Origin: PeH17 sp964414925 | Lineage (GTDB): Bacteria > Bacillota > Clostridia > Christensenellales > CAG-138 | Length of the DNA: 9,585 nucleotides | Assembly (NCBI GenBank): GCA_964414925.1 | Contig: CAYPXV010000061.1 | Coordinates: 1 to 9,585, forward strand | Direction of reading: 5' to 3' | Shown here: piece by piece, positions 1-6,157 of the stretch | How the letters are laid out: every line of letters starts with the position of its first letter | How positions within the stretch are numbered: position 1 is the first letter of the stretch | Position numbers and translations under genes: made by a program | Notes under the pieces: generated by a model | The model's input: only the letters and a program-made list of their open reading frames with translations | What the model was told of the DNA's origin: nothing | Database searches by the model: none

Positions 1-65
1 AAAACAGGGAAAATTACGGTAAAAAGGGAATTGTTAACAAAAAGTTCATAATTTTAAAAAATGGG

Positions 66-120
66 AAAAGAAAAAAACTGCCGCAAAAGATGATTCAGGC
101 TGAATAATCCTTTGCAGCAG
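66..120 (-). terminator. Rho-independent terminator after hbd
   Basis: An imperfect palindrome spans 78-120, with arms pairing 78-98 against 100-120. Read as minus-strand RNA, two of its three irregular positions become G-U wobbles; on the plus strand the same positions are A/C mismatches. The structure is therefore better in the direction of hbd transcription. A run of seven U follows at 77-71 and another U-rich stretch at 69-66. It lies 24 bases past the hbd stop codon and closes the crt-hbd unit. Bases 1-65 hold nothing I can identify. Confidence 0.85.
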
Positions 121-143
121 AGTCTTTATATCAACAGGAAAAA

Positions 144-998
144 TTATTTGGAATAGTCATAGAAACCTTTGCCGGTTTTTTTACCGAGCAGACTCGCACG
201 AACCATCTTTCTGAGCAAGGGGCAAGCACGGAATTTGCTGTCGTGGGTTTCATTGAACATGGTATCCATGATGGCAAGGCAGACATCCAGACCTATAAGG
301 TCGCCCAGAGCGAGAGGACCCATGGGGTGATTTGCGCCGAGCTTCATAGCGGTGTCAACATCCTCAATGCTTGCAACACCGTCCTGAACGATAAAGCATG
401 CTTCATTTATCATGGGGATGAGGATACGGTTTACAACGAAGCCGGGGCATTCGCTAACCTCTACAGGCTGTTTATCCATTGCGACAGACAATTCACGAAT
501 GGTGTTAAAGGTTTCATCGGATGTATTCATGCCGCGGATAAGCTCAATAAGCTTCATAACGGTAGCGGGGTTAAAGAAATGCATACCGATGAATCTGTCG
601 GGACGATTGGTGAATGAAGCAAGCTCGGTGATGGAGATGGAGCTTGTGTTTGAAGCGATAATCGTTTCGGGGGGACAAATAGCATCGACCTTTTCATAGA
701 TTTCACGCTTTACATTTGCATCTTCGGCAACAGCTTCGATTACAAGTTCTGCCTCGGGAAGTCTGTCAAAGCTCATTTGCCAGCAGATATTTCCGACGAT
801 AGTGTCCATAGCTTCCTGCGTCATCTTGCCGCGGGCAACACGCTTGGAAAGGGATGCGTTGAGCTTATTCTGAGTGCGGTTAAGGCTTGCTTCGCTGCGA
901 GCATACGCAAAAACGGTCAAGCCGTGTGATGCGAAAACCTGTGCAATGTCAAGACCCATTGTACCTATACCGATAACAAAAACATTCTTAATATTCAT
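144..998 (-). CDS. hbd: 3-hydroxybutyryl-CoA dehydrogenase
   Basis: The 284-residue product fits the usual family length (about 280). It should reversibly reduce acetoacetyl-CoA to (S)-3-hydroxybutyryl-CoA in the cytoplasm, a step of butyryl-CoA formation. The N-terminal Rossmann domain has GIGTMG at 10-15. Catalytic-region motifs are NTSS at 117-120, GMHFFNP at 138-144 and PGFVVNR at 185-191. The C-terminal dimerisation domain contains HPMGPLALGDLIGLD at 224-238, typical of this clostridial family. The start ATG at 998 has an AGAAAGGA ribosome binding site 7 bases upstream. The gene follows crt by 39 bases and is probably cotranscribed with it. Oddity: the end of the second Rossmann strand reads AYARSE (31-36) instead of carrying the acidic residue expected of NADH enzymes, so NADPH may be preferred (inference). 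bcd, etfAB and thl are not in the window. Confidence 0.96.
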   Translation of the reverse strand: MNIKNVFVIGIGTMGLDIAQVFASHGLTVFAYARSEASLNRTQNKLNASLSKRVARGKMTQEAMDTIVGNICWQMSFDRLPEAELVIEAVAEDANVKREIYEKVDAICPPETIIASNTSSISITELASFTNRPDRFIGMHFFNPATVMKLIELIRGMNTSDETFNTIRELSVAMDKQPVEVSECPGFVVNRILIPMINEACFIVQDGVASIEDVDTAMKLGANHPMGPLALGDLIGLDVCLAIMDTMFNETHDSKFRACPLLRKMVRASLLGKKTGKGFYDYSK

Positions 999-1037
999 TG
1001 TTTTATCCTTTCTGATTAAAAGGTCATAGCAGACCTA

Positions 1038-1820
1038 TTATTTTCCTTTAAATTCGGACTTTTGCTGTTTATTTACAAAGCATGACATCGCCATGCGCTG
1101 ATCTTCCGATTCAAAGCATGAACCGAAAAGCTTTGCTTCGTCCTCAAGGTCGGCTCTGAGATAGCGTAAATACCTGGACTGCATTGCCTTTTTCGATGCA
1201 CGAACTGCTATGGGTGCATTGGCACTTATGGTTTTTGCAAGCTCCATGGCGGTGTTCATAAGCTCCTCGGGTGCAACCACCTTTGTAACAAGACCTATTT
1301 TCAATGCTTCATCGGCAGAATATGTACGGGCGGTAAGAATCATTTCCATTGCGTCCGCACGATTGCCCAATGTTCTCATAAGCCTTTGCGTGCCGCCGAA
1401 ACCGGGGGTAATGCCGAGTCCTACTTCGGGCTGTGCGAACTTCGCTTTCGCACTTGCAATACGGATATCGGCGCAAAGCGCAAGCTCGCATCCGCCGCCA
1501 AGCGCATAGCCGTTGATTGCAGCTATTATCGGTACTTCGAGATTTTCAAGCGCACAGAATGCGGTATGTCCTTTTATGCCGAATTCATAGCCCTGTTCAC
1601 GAGTTAAATCCTTCATTTCCGATATATCTGCGCCCGCAACAAACGACTTGCCGCTGCCGGTTATTATCAGACAACGAAGTTCGGTATCCTTTTTCAATTG
1701 TTCCGTAAGCTCATAAAGTTCATCGAGTGTTTCGGAATTGAGTGCATTCAATGCTTCGGGGCGATTCATCGTTATTATGCCTATATACCCCTGCTTCTCA
1801 TAAACAATATTTTTCAGCAT
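1038..1820 (-). CDS. crt: Enoyl-CoA hydratase / crotonase (3-hydroxybutyryl-CoA dehydratase)
   Basis: The 260-residue product is a standard-length crotonase-fold protein. The expected reaction is reversible hydration of crotonyl-CoA to 3-hydroxybutyryl-CoA, directly next to the Hbd reaction. The oxyanion-hole segments are FVAGADISEM (60-69) and ALGGGCELALCAD (106-118). The two catalytic glutamates are E112 in GGGCE and E132 in QPEVGLG. GITPGFGGTQRL (136-147) is a typical short-chain crotonase motif. ATG at 1820 is the first gene start after a strong promoter (1879-1907). The ribosome binding site is only purine-rich (AGAAAGAG just upstream). Pairing with hbd supports a butyrate-pathway role over general beta-oxidation, but substrate range cannot be read from sequence alone. 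Confidence 0.95.
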   Translation of the reverse strand: MLKNIVYEKQGYIGIITMNRPEALNALNSETLDELYELTEQLKKDTELRCLIITGSGKSFVAGADISEMKDLTREQGYEFGIKGHTAFCALENLEVPIIAAINGYALGGGCELALCADIRIASAKAKFAQPEVGLGITPGFGGTQRLMRTLGNRADAMEMILTARTYSADEALKIGLVTKVVAPEELMNTAMELAKTISANAPIAVRASKKAMQSRYLRYLRADLEDEAKLFGSCFESEDQRMAMSCFVNKQQKSEFKGK

Positions 1821-1878
1821 ATTCTCTTTCTGCCTTTCATACTGATTTAACCGGAAAACAATCCCAGTAGCTTACTTG

Positions 1879-1907
1879 ATTTTACAAGCATCGGCTTGGA
1901 ATGTCAA
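1879..1907 (-). promoter_or_regulatory. Sigma-A promoter for crt-hbd
   Basis: On the minus strand a perfect -35 TTGACA (1907-1902) is followed by a 17-base spacer and a -10 TAAAAT (1884-1879), one base from consensus. The predicted transcription start is near 1872, about 50 bases upstream of the crt ATG. No operator palindrome is evident in the spacer or leader. Confidence 0.85.
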
Positions 1908-2212
1908 TACACACATGCATAGATAAGTACAATATAAATTCTAAATTAATAATTAACCGTTTTTAACTCCTAAACCCATTTTATTCTCCCCATAAATCCG
2001 CCTTGACGGTTTCATCCCGATTATTCGTTTTCCGATTATGATTACCGTTTTATACTCGGTCATAGATATATGGGTTATTATTAAGGCAAACGTTTATTAA
2101 TTTTTAGCATTAACGGATAATGTCGGTGTCTTGTTTTCGGAGCATGAAAATAATTTACATAGCGCATATTCGACAGAAAAAGTCAATTGCTTTTTTAAAT
2201 ATATTTAACAAG
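1908..2212. other. AT-rich intergenic stretch without a recognised gene
   Basis: This part of the 687-base gap between crt and the 82-residue gene has frequent stops in all frames and no convincing ribosome binding site with a reading frame. It is AT-rich throughout. The segment 2191-2210 beside the DnaA boxes is almost pure A/T and would melt easily. A short direct repeat CCGATTAT occurs near 2018 and 2031. I found no RNA structure or promoter here that I could support. Confidence 0.5.
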
Positions 2213-2322
2213 TTATCCACGGTTATCCACATAGTTATCCACGGGTTTTGAGTTAATTTTTGCTAATACAGTGGATAAGTATATGGATAATGTGGATAAC
2301 TTTAATTTTCAGATGTGGAAAA
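2213..2322. promoter_or_regulatory. DnaA-box cluster (inverted array)
   Basis: Three plus-oriented boxes are followed by minus-oriented ones. Plus boxes: TTATCCACG 2213-2221, TTATCCACA 2223-2231 (consensus) and TTATCCACG 2235-2243. Minus boxes: TTATCCACT 2278-2270, TTATCCATA 2290-2282, TTATCCACA 2299-2291 (consensus) and the weaker TTTTCCACA 2322-2314. Offsets between starts are 10 and 12 on the left and 9 and 12 on the right, so the array is nearly mirror-symmetrical about position 2256. An A/T-only tract adjoins it at 2191-2210. TTATCCACA is the established DnaA recognition sequence. Whether this is an origin, a titration site or a DnaA-regulated element is open; all flanking genes point the same way, which argues against a bidirectional chromosomal origin. 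Confidence 0.85.
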
Positions 2323-2467
2323 CTTGCTGAAAACATAAAATAAGTCGTATGTAAATTATTTTCGTTTCTTTCACAAGCCAAGGAAGTTATATCGCTTCTT
2401 TGAGGGTGAGCGGTGGTATAAATGAGCGAATACTGCGCAAATCATTTCAAGTAAAATTACTTTTTAT
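2323..2467. other. Intergenic stretch with nothing recognised
   Basis: This lies between the last DnaA box and the terminator of the 82-residue gene. A plus-strand open frame starting at 2400 runs through that terminator and antisense to the small gene, so I do not treat it as coding. No promoter or stable RNA structure was evident. Confidence 0.4.
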
Positions 2468-2501
2468 AAAAAACAGCGAAGACTTGGGTAAATCTTCGCT
2501 G
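2468..2501 (-). terminator. Rho-independent terminator of the 82-residue gene and possibly the cob operon
   Basis: In minus-strand RNA a 9-bp perfect stem (2501-2493 with 2482-2474) extends to 12 bp through one G-U and two A-U pairs, leaving a four-base ACCC loop. Six U follow immediately (2473-2468). It starts 6 bases after the stop codon. No terminator is visible between cobC and this gene, so it may end the cob transcript too. Confidence 0.93.
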
Positions 2502-2507
2502 AAAATT

Positions 2508-2756
2508 TTACTCTGCATATTCCGCAGGCATGTTTTCAAAGACAACACGCAGGAGGTTATTTTCGTCACTGTCCACATTGGATAGGGCAATTTCATCCGC
2601 CTTATCGGTGTAATCAAGGACAACCTTTATCGCATTCAATCTGTCAGAAGGTTTAATAGTTTCATCGCTCATCATATCGAAAAGAGCATTTAGTGCGGTA
2701 ACACGCAGCTTTTTTGTATTGGGAGCGGTGCGCCTTGTACCGGTTTGTCGATTCAT
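2508..2756 (-). CDS. Small hypothetical protein (82 aa), unrecognised
   Basis: I do not recognise this family. The product is 82 residues. The N-terminus is basic and probably unstructured (residues 1-18, rich in R, K and T). A middle part, roughly 18-54, looks helical (LRVTALNALFDMM, then PSDRLNAIKVVLDYTDKAD). The tail is acidic and ends in LLRVVFENMPAEYAE. There is no signal peptide, membrane segment or cysteine motif. Reality as a gene is supported by a strong AAGGAAGG ribosome binding site 3 bases before the ATG, a near-consensus promoter (2785-2813) and a terminator 6 bases past the stop. The basic head and helical core loosely recall small DNA-binding or phage small-terminase-like proteins, but this is weak. 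It sits between the cob operon and the DnaA-box cluster. Confidence 0.82.
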   Translation of the reverse strand: MNRQTGTRRTAPNTKKLRVTALNALFDMMSDETIKPSDRLNAIKVVLDYTDKADEIALSNVDSDENNLLRVVFENMPAEYAE

Positions 2757-2784
2757 TTACCTTCCTTTCTCTGCAACCGCTAAT

Positions 2785-2813
2785 ATTATACCATAAAGTC
2801 AAACTTTTTTCAA
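2785..2813 (-). promoter_or_regulatory. Strong extended -10 promoter for the 82-residue gene
   Basis: On the minus strand: -35 TTGAAA (2813-2808), a 17-base spacer ending in TGG, and a consensus -10 TATAAT (2790-2785), giving an extended -10 of the TGn type. The predicted start is near 2778, leaving a leader of about 22 bases that contains the ribosome binding site. The promoter lies downstream of the cobC stop codon, so the small gene can be transcribed independently of the operon. Confidence 0.88.
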
Positions 2814-2830
2814 TAGTTTACAGTGCAAAA

Positions 2831-3367
2831 CTAAATTTCAGAATAGGAATTATCACATATCAAATAGCCGTGACCGCACGGGGGCTGCCATTGGTATCGG
2901 TTCTTTTTTTCATGAGGGAACAGGTGTGCCATTACTATTGCAATAACGCCTCCGTGAGTGACTATAAGCGAATCGTTCTTAATTGAGGAAAGTCCTATTA
3001 AAACACGTTCTTTCATCTGTTCACCGCTTTCGCCGTGAGGCGGAATGTTAGCTTCATTATCACCGCAAAGCCAGGCTTTATAGTCCGGATTTGACTTAAG
3101 CTCATCATAGCTTTGCATTTCGAAAATACCGAAATCAACCTCTCTGAAATTCGAATTAATTTCATAGGGCACGTTTGCGAAAAGAAGTTCCAATGTTTGG
3201 TTTGCTCTTTTCATTCCGCTGCTGATAAAATCAACGTCTGAAATATCATAGTGAATTTTTTTCAATTCTTCCGTACCGCTCGGGCTGAGGGGCAAATCGG
3301 TGCTTCCGCAATACAAATGTAATTCATTTGCCAAGGTCTTTCCGTGGCGAATAAGGTACAGCTTCAT
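2831..3367 (-). CDS. cobC: Histidine phosphatase, probable alpha-ribazole-5'-phosphate phosphatase
   Basis: The 178-residue product belongs to the phosphoglycerate-mutase-like histidine phosphatases. LIRHGKT at 5-11 carries the phosphorylated H8. Other active-site residues are R54 in GMKRANQT, E76 in the REVDFGIFE segment and H138 in VTHGG. In a cobalamin operon the likely role is removal of the 5'-phosphate from alpha-ribazole phosphate or adenosylcobalamin phosphate. Start choice: ATG at 3367 overlaps the upstream stop as ATGA and gives the canonical MKLYLIRHG N-terminus, with GGAG 11 bases upstream. An alternative start at 3391 would add eight residues inside the preceding gene and is unlikely. 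The stop is TAG. Function within this broad family rests on operon context. Confidence 0.88.
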   Translation of the reverse strand: MKLYLIRHGKTLANELHLYCGSTDLPLSPSGTEELKKIHYDISDVDFISSGMKRANQTLELLFANVPYEINSNFREVDFGIFEMQSYDELKSNPDYKAWLCGDNEANIPPHGESGEQMKERVLIGLSSIKNDSLIVTHGGVIAIVMAHLFPHEKKNRYQWQPPCGHGYLICDNSYSEI

Positions 3368-3726
3368 TTCAGTTTTTGCTCCAAACCGCAAAATATCCTA
3401 CCGACATGCTCCGCTTCTTCGGCAAGGAACTGCGTAAGTTCACCCGTTCTTCTCCTCCATGCCCTATCCTCTGCGTCAAGCGGAACTATTCCGCAGAAGA
3501 TATCCCTGCATACGATTATGCTGTTCTGCCATTTATCATGGTTACGCTTGAAATAGTCTAAAGGTTCAATCTCGGAACGTGTAAAATTTTCCAAGGCATA
3601 AATACATTTTTTGCCGAAATCGATTGTATTGTCTTTACAAAAGAAAATATCCTCCGCATCAAGAACATATTCTCTTTTTACAAATTCAAGTTTTCCCTGA
3701 TAAGCTCCGCCTATTATGAGTATCAT
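3364..3726 (-). CDS. Short CobU-like protein with degenerate P-loop
   Basis: The 120-residue product resembles CobU (about 180 residues) at both ends but lacks its middle. GGAYQGKLEF at 6-15 aligns with the P-loop GGxxSGKS of CobU, but the Ser/Thr after the lysine is Leu. FCGIVPLDAEDRAWRRRTGEL at 77-97 matches the conserved CobU motif near its C-terminus, followed by a helix typical of the family (TQFLAEEAEHVGRI). The segment carrying the guanylylated histidine is absent. ATG at 3726 has GGAGG five bases upstream (GACGGAGGAAAGAATG). A TTG at 3741 overlapping the cobS stop is a possible alternative, but its position does not fit that ribosome binding site. It lies between cobS and cobC. It may be a regulatory or complementing partner of the full-length CobU (inference), or a decaying duplicate. 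Confidence 0.85.
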   Translation of the reverse strand: MILIIGGAYQGKLEFVKREYVLDAEDIFFCKDNTIDFGKKCIYALENFTRSEIEPLDYFKRNHDKWQNSIIVCRDIFCGIVPLDAEDRAWRRRTGELTQFLAEEAEHVGRIFCGLEQKLK

Positions 3727-3737
3727 TCTTTCCTCCG

Positions 3738-4478
3738 TCAAATAAATATTAAAACAAGCAGACCCAAAACTTCGCCTATTGTGAGCGCATAGCCGGCAGC
3801 ATCACCGTTTATTCCGTCCAGACAGCGATAAGCCTTTATAAGCGAAAGAACGTAGCCGACAATACAGCCCACAGTCGCAAGAACATACTTTCCGCAAACG
3901 AAATAACAAGCTCCGATTGAAACGCAAAGGGTCAAAAGAGGAACTATGATATTGATGGGAGTTTTTCGTCTGCCTGCATATTGACTTTGTTCAATCGGTT
4001 TAAGATTCAATACCGCAAGCGCAGAGCAGCATCTTGAAATTATCGGAATAAAGATGATAATTTCAAGCTTAACGACATTTATAACGGAAAAGATTATTGC
4101 GAATTGAGCCAATATAAGAAGTACCGCATTTATAACCGCAAAGCTTCCGACATGGGAGTCTTTAAGTATTGCCCTGCGTTTTTCGATAGGTCGCCAAGAA
4201 CCCACGGCATCGCTCACATCCATAAATCCGTCAAGGTGAATCCTTCCGCTGAGAATGAAAGGTGCGGCGCACAGTATAAACGCTCGGACGGCTCCCGGCA
4301 ACATAAGCATATTCATTATAAGTGAAAGCGCATAGCAAATAATCCCTATTTCGAGCCCTATTACGGGAAGGAACAGAAGCATATAAGCTCTTAGCGATTC
4401 ATCCCAATTCTTACACGGAAACGGGATTGAAAGGAACATGGATTGACACATGGAAAAGGCAGTGAAAAATTTCTTCAC
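3738..4478 (-). CDS. cobS: Adenosylcobinamide-GDP ribazoletransferase (cobalamin synthase)
   Basis: The 246-residue integral membrane protein joins adenosylcobinamide-GDP with alpha-ribazole or its phosphate to give adenosylcobalamin or its phosphate. The metal-binding signature SGRIHLDGFMDVSDA (77-91) matches the family's HLDGxxD motif. LKDSHVGSFAV (105-115) and INGDAAGYALTIGE (223-236) are the other conserved segments. Several hydrophobic spans (about 31-58, 63-77, 113-138, 139-158, 176-195, 198-216, 230-246) fit a polytopic protein. The start is GTG at 4478, overlapping the cobU stop as GTGA, with an AAGGGGGA sequence about 10 bases upstream. The next in-frame ATG (4451) lacks a ribosome binding site. 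Translational coupling to cobU is likely. Confidence 0.95.
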   Translation of the reverse strand: MKKFFTAFSMCQSMFLSIPFPCKNWDESLRAYMLLFLPVIGLEIGIICYALSLIMNMLMLPGAVRAFILCAAPFILSGRIHLDGFMDVSDAVGSWRPIEKRRAILKDSHVGSFAVINAVLLILAQFAIIFSVINVVKLEIIIFIPIISRCCSALAVLNLKPIEQSQYAGRRKTPINIIVPLLTLCVSIGACYFVCGKYVLATVGCIVGYVLSLIKAYRCLDGINGDAAGYALTIGEVLGLLVLIFI

Positions 4479-5020
4479 AGGATGTATTCCCCCTTATAAA
4501 ATATCGGTCGTGCGCAAAAAACTTCTGCGACCACATCACATTCCGCCGCAAGGCTATTGTGAATTTCAGCCAGTAAGTGTCTGAAAGTCTCGGTCGATTC
4601 ACTGTAAAGGTTCGAGTCCGAATGAATGTTATCGCCGACAATAACGATGTTCTTCACCGAACAGATGAAATCTAACAGGTCACGTTTGCATTTTTCCGCA
4701 CGGGCAATGTCAAGCTCATAATTATTTTCCTTTGGAAAGAGAGCATTTTGAAGCAGTGACGTCGTGCTGTCAAGAAGAAAGGTTGATTCTTTATCAACAT
4801 CATTCGGCATCACTGTTAAATCCGTTCCGCATTCAACGGTGATAAAACCTTTGCCGTCACGCTTAATCAAATGCTTTTTTATTCGCTCGTTATCCTCCGC
4901 ATCCGTTGGTATGAGTGTGGCAAGGTAATAAAGTTTTCCGCCATCGCACAGCGAAACCGCCATGTTTTCGGCAAATGCCGATTTTCCGCTTTTAGCTCCA
5001 CCCGTAATTAATGCTTTCAT
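4475..5020 (-). CDS. cobU: Adenosylcobinamide kinase / guanylyltransferase, divergent C-terminus
   Basis: The 181-residue product has normal CobU length. CobU phosphorylates adenosylcobinamide and then transfers GMP to it through a guanylylated histidine. Visible here are the P-loop GGAKSGKS (7-14) and a segment with H50 (DAEDNERIKKHLIKR, 41-54) that matches the histidine region, followed by the expected TVEC. DSTTSLLQNALF fits the family's Walker-B-like strand. The usual C-terminal signature (an E near GxGIVP, then RxFRDxxGxxNQ) is replaced by GDNIHSDSNLYSESTETFRHLL, so only the shape is kept. ATG at 5020 has AAGGAAAG 3 bases upstream. It overlaps cobS by 4 bases and follows cobT after 27 bases. 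The short CobU-like protein two genes downstream keeps the motif missing here. Confidence 0.9.
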   Translation of the reverse strand: MKALITGGAKSGKSAFAENMAVSLCDGGKLYYLATLIPTDAEDNERIKKHLIKRDGKGFITVECGTDLTVMPNDVDKESTFLLDSTTSLLQNALFPKENNYELDIARAEKCKRDLLDFICSVKNIVIVGDNIHSDSNLYSESTETFRHLLAEIHNSLAAECDVVAEVFCARPIFYKGEYIL

Positions 5021-5047
5021 AAACTTTCCTTCGGTACGGTAAAGATT

Positions 5048-6157
5048 TTATTCCGATTTGCTCTCCGTATCAAAGCAATCCCCTTTCCTTATCTCGGTTA
5101 AATAATCATCGTTTATGCCTGCCTGAGCAAAGGTAGCCATATCATTTATAATCGCACATGATGCTTCAAGAAGCTGAAATGCAAGCGGACAACCGCTGCC
5201 TTCGCCCAAACGCATATCAAGGGCAAAGAAGGGTTTAAGTCCCATCTCCTCCATGACAAGTCGGTATCCTATTTCACACGAAGCATGACTCGGTATCAAA
5301 TAGTGAATGACGTTCGGGCAGAGCCTATAGGCGCACAGTGCAGCAACGGCTGAAATAAAACCGTCTATAACCACAGGGCGGCGCATGGCGGCAGCACCCA
5401 AAAACGCTCCGCACATGGCGGCAATATCGAACCCACCAACCTTTGAAATAACGTCGATAACGTCCGTTGCGTCAGGGTTATTCAGCGTAATCGCACGCCG
5501 GATAACATCCTTTTTCTTTATAAATGCCTCTTGTGTTATACCTCCGCCCTTGCCTGTCACAAGCTCTACGGGCTTATTCATCAATACAGCCAGTACCGCC
5601 GCAGCGGTAGTCGTATTGCCGATACCCATTTCGCCTACACCGGCAACATCGGCAGGATTTGATTTAACCGCTTCCGCACCGATAAGAATCATACGACCGG
5701 CATCATCACGGCTCATAGCAGGGCCCTGCGCTATATTTGCCGTTCCGTATGCAAGCTTTCGATTGATAATTGCTTTCTCCGTTACTTCTGCATTGATTCC
5801 CACATCGTACACGAGAAGATTACAATCGAAGTATTTACAAAGTACCGATGCGCCTGTTTTTGCCTTTGTGAGGTTTACCGCCTGCATAAGCGTTACACTT
5901 TGCGGCGCACTGGATACACCCTCACATACCACGCCGTTATCGGCGGCGAATACGAAAAGGCATCTGGTGTCTATTCTGTTATTAACCTTTCCCGTAATGC
6001 CCGCAAGCTGTACGGATAAGTCTTCGAGCCTACCGAGACTTTTGGGTGGCTTTGCGAGCATTGCTTGTCTTTTTTCGGCATCCGCCATAGCTTTTTCATC
6101 GGCAGGAGCTATGGAAGAAATAAGCTTTAATAATTCATCTTTCATAATCTTAATCAT
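5048..6157 (-). CDS. cobT: Nicotinate-nucleotide--dimethylbenzimidazole phosphoribosyltransferase
   Basis: CobT transfers phosphoribose from nicotinate mononucleotide to a lower-ligand base (classically 5,6-dimethylbenzimidazole), giving alpha-ribazole phosphate. Landmarks in the 369-residue product are KPPKSLGRLEDL (36-47), FAADNGV (70-76), GEMGIGNTTTAAA (175-187), TGKGGGI (201-207), GGFDIAAMCGAFLGAA (241-256) and LDMRLGEGSGCPLAF (313-327). The last carries the catalytic glutamate, E319. I chose ATG at 6157 because it overlaps the upstream stop as ATGA. ATG at 6145 is nearly as good, and a start at 6184 would intrude into the preceding gene. None has a clear ribosome binding site, so translation is probably coupled to the upstream gene. 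The base actually used cannot be read from sequence; no DMB synthesis gene is in the window. Confidence 0.96.
   Translation of the reverse strand: MIKIMKDELLKLISSIAPADEKAMADAEKRQAMLAKPPKSLGRLEDLSVQLAGITGKVNNRIDTRCLFVFAADNGVVCEGVSSAPQSVTLMQAVNLTKAKTGASVLCKYFDCNLLVYDVGINAEVTEKAIINRKLAYGTANIAQGPAMSRDDAGRMILIGAEAVKSNPADVAGVGEMGIGNTTTAAAVLAVLMNKPVELVTGKGGGITQEAFIKKKDVIRRAITLNNPDATDVIDVISKVGGFDIAAMCGAFLGAAAMRRPVVIDGFISAVAALCAYRLCPNVIHYLIPSHASCEIGYRLVMEEMGLKPFFALDMRLGEGSGCPLAFQLLEASCAIINDMATFAQAGINDDYLTEIRKGDCFDTESKSE

Noticed and set aside
2191..2322. Calling the DnaA-box cluster oriC outright
   Set aside because: No dnaA, dnaN, rpmH or gyr genes are near, and flanking genes do not diverge. The boxes are real, but the origin assignment is not supported.
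2400..2585. Plus-strand open frame between the DnaA boxes and the small gene
   Set aside because: It crosses the terminator hairpin and the 3' end of the 82-residue gene in antisense, and no plus-strand promoter or ribosome binding site precedes it.
3368..3391. Longer start for cobC
   Set aside because: The extra eight residues precede the canonical MKLYLIRHG and would lie in the preceding gene, while the ATGA overlap start has a suitable ribosome binding site.
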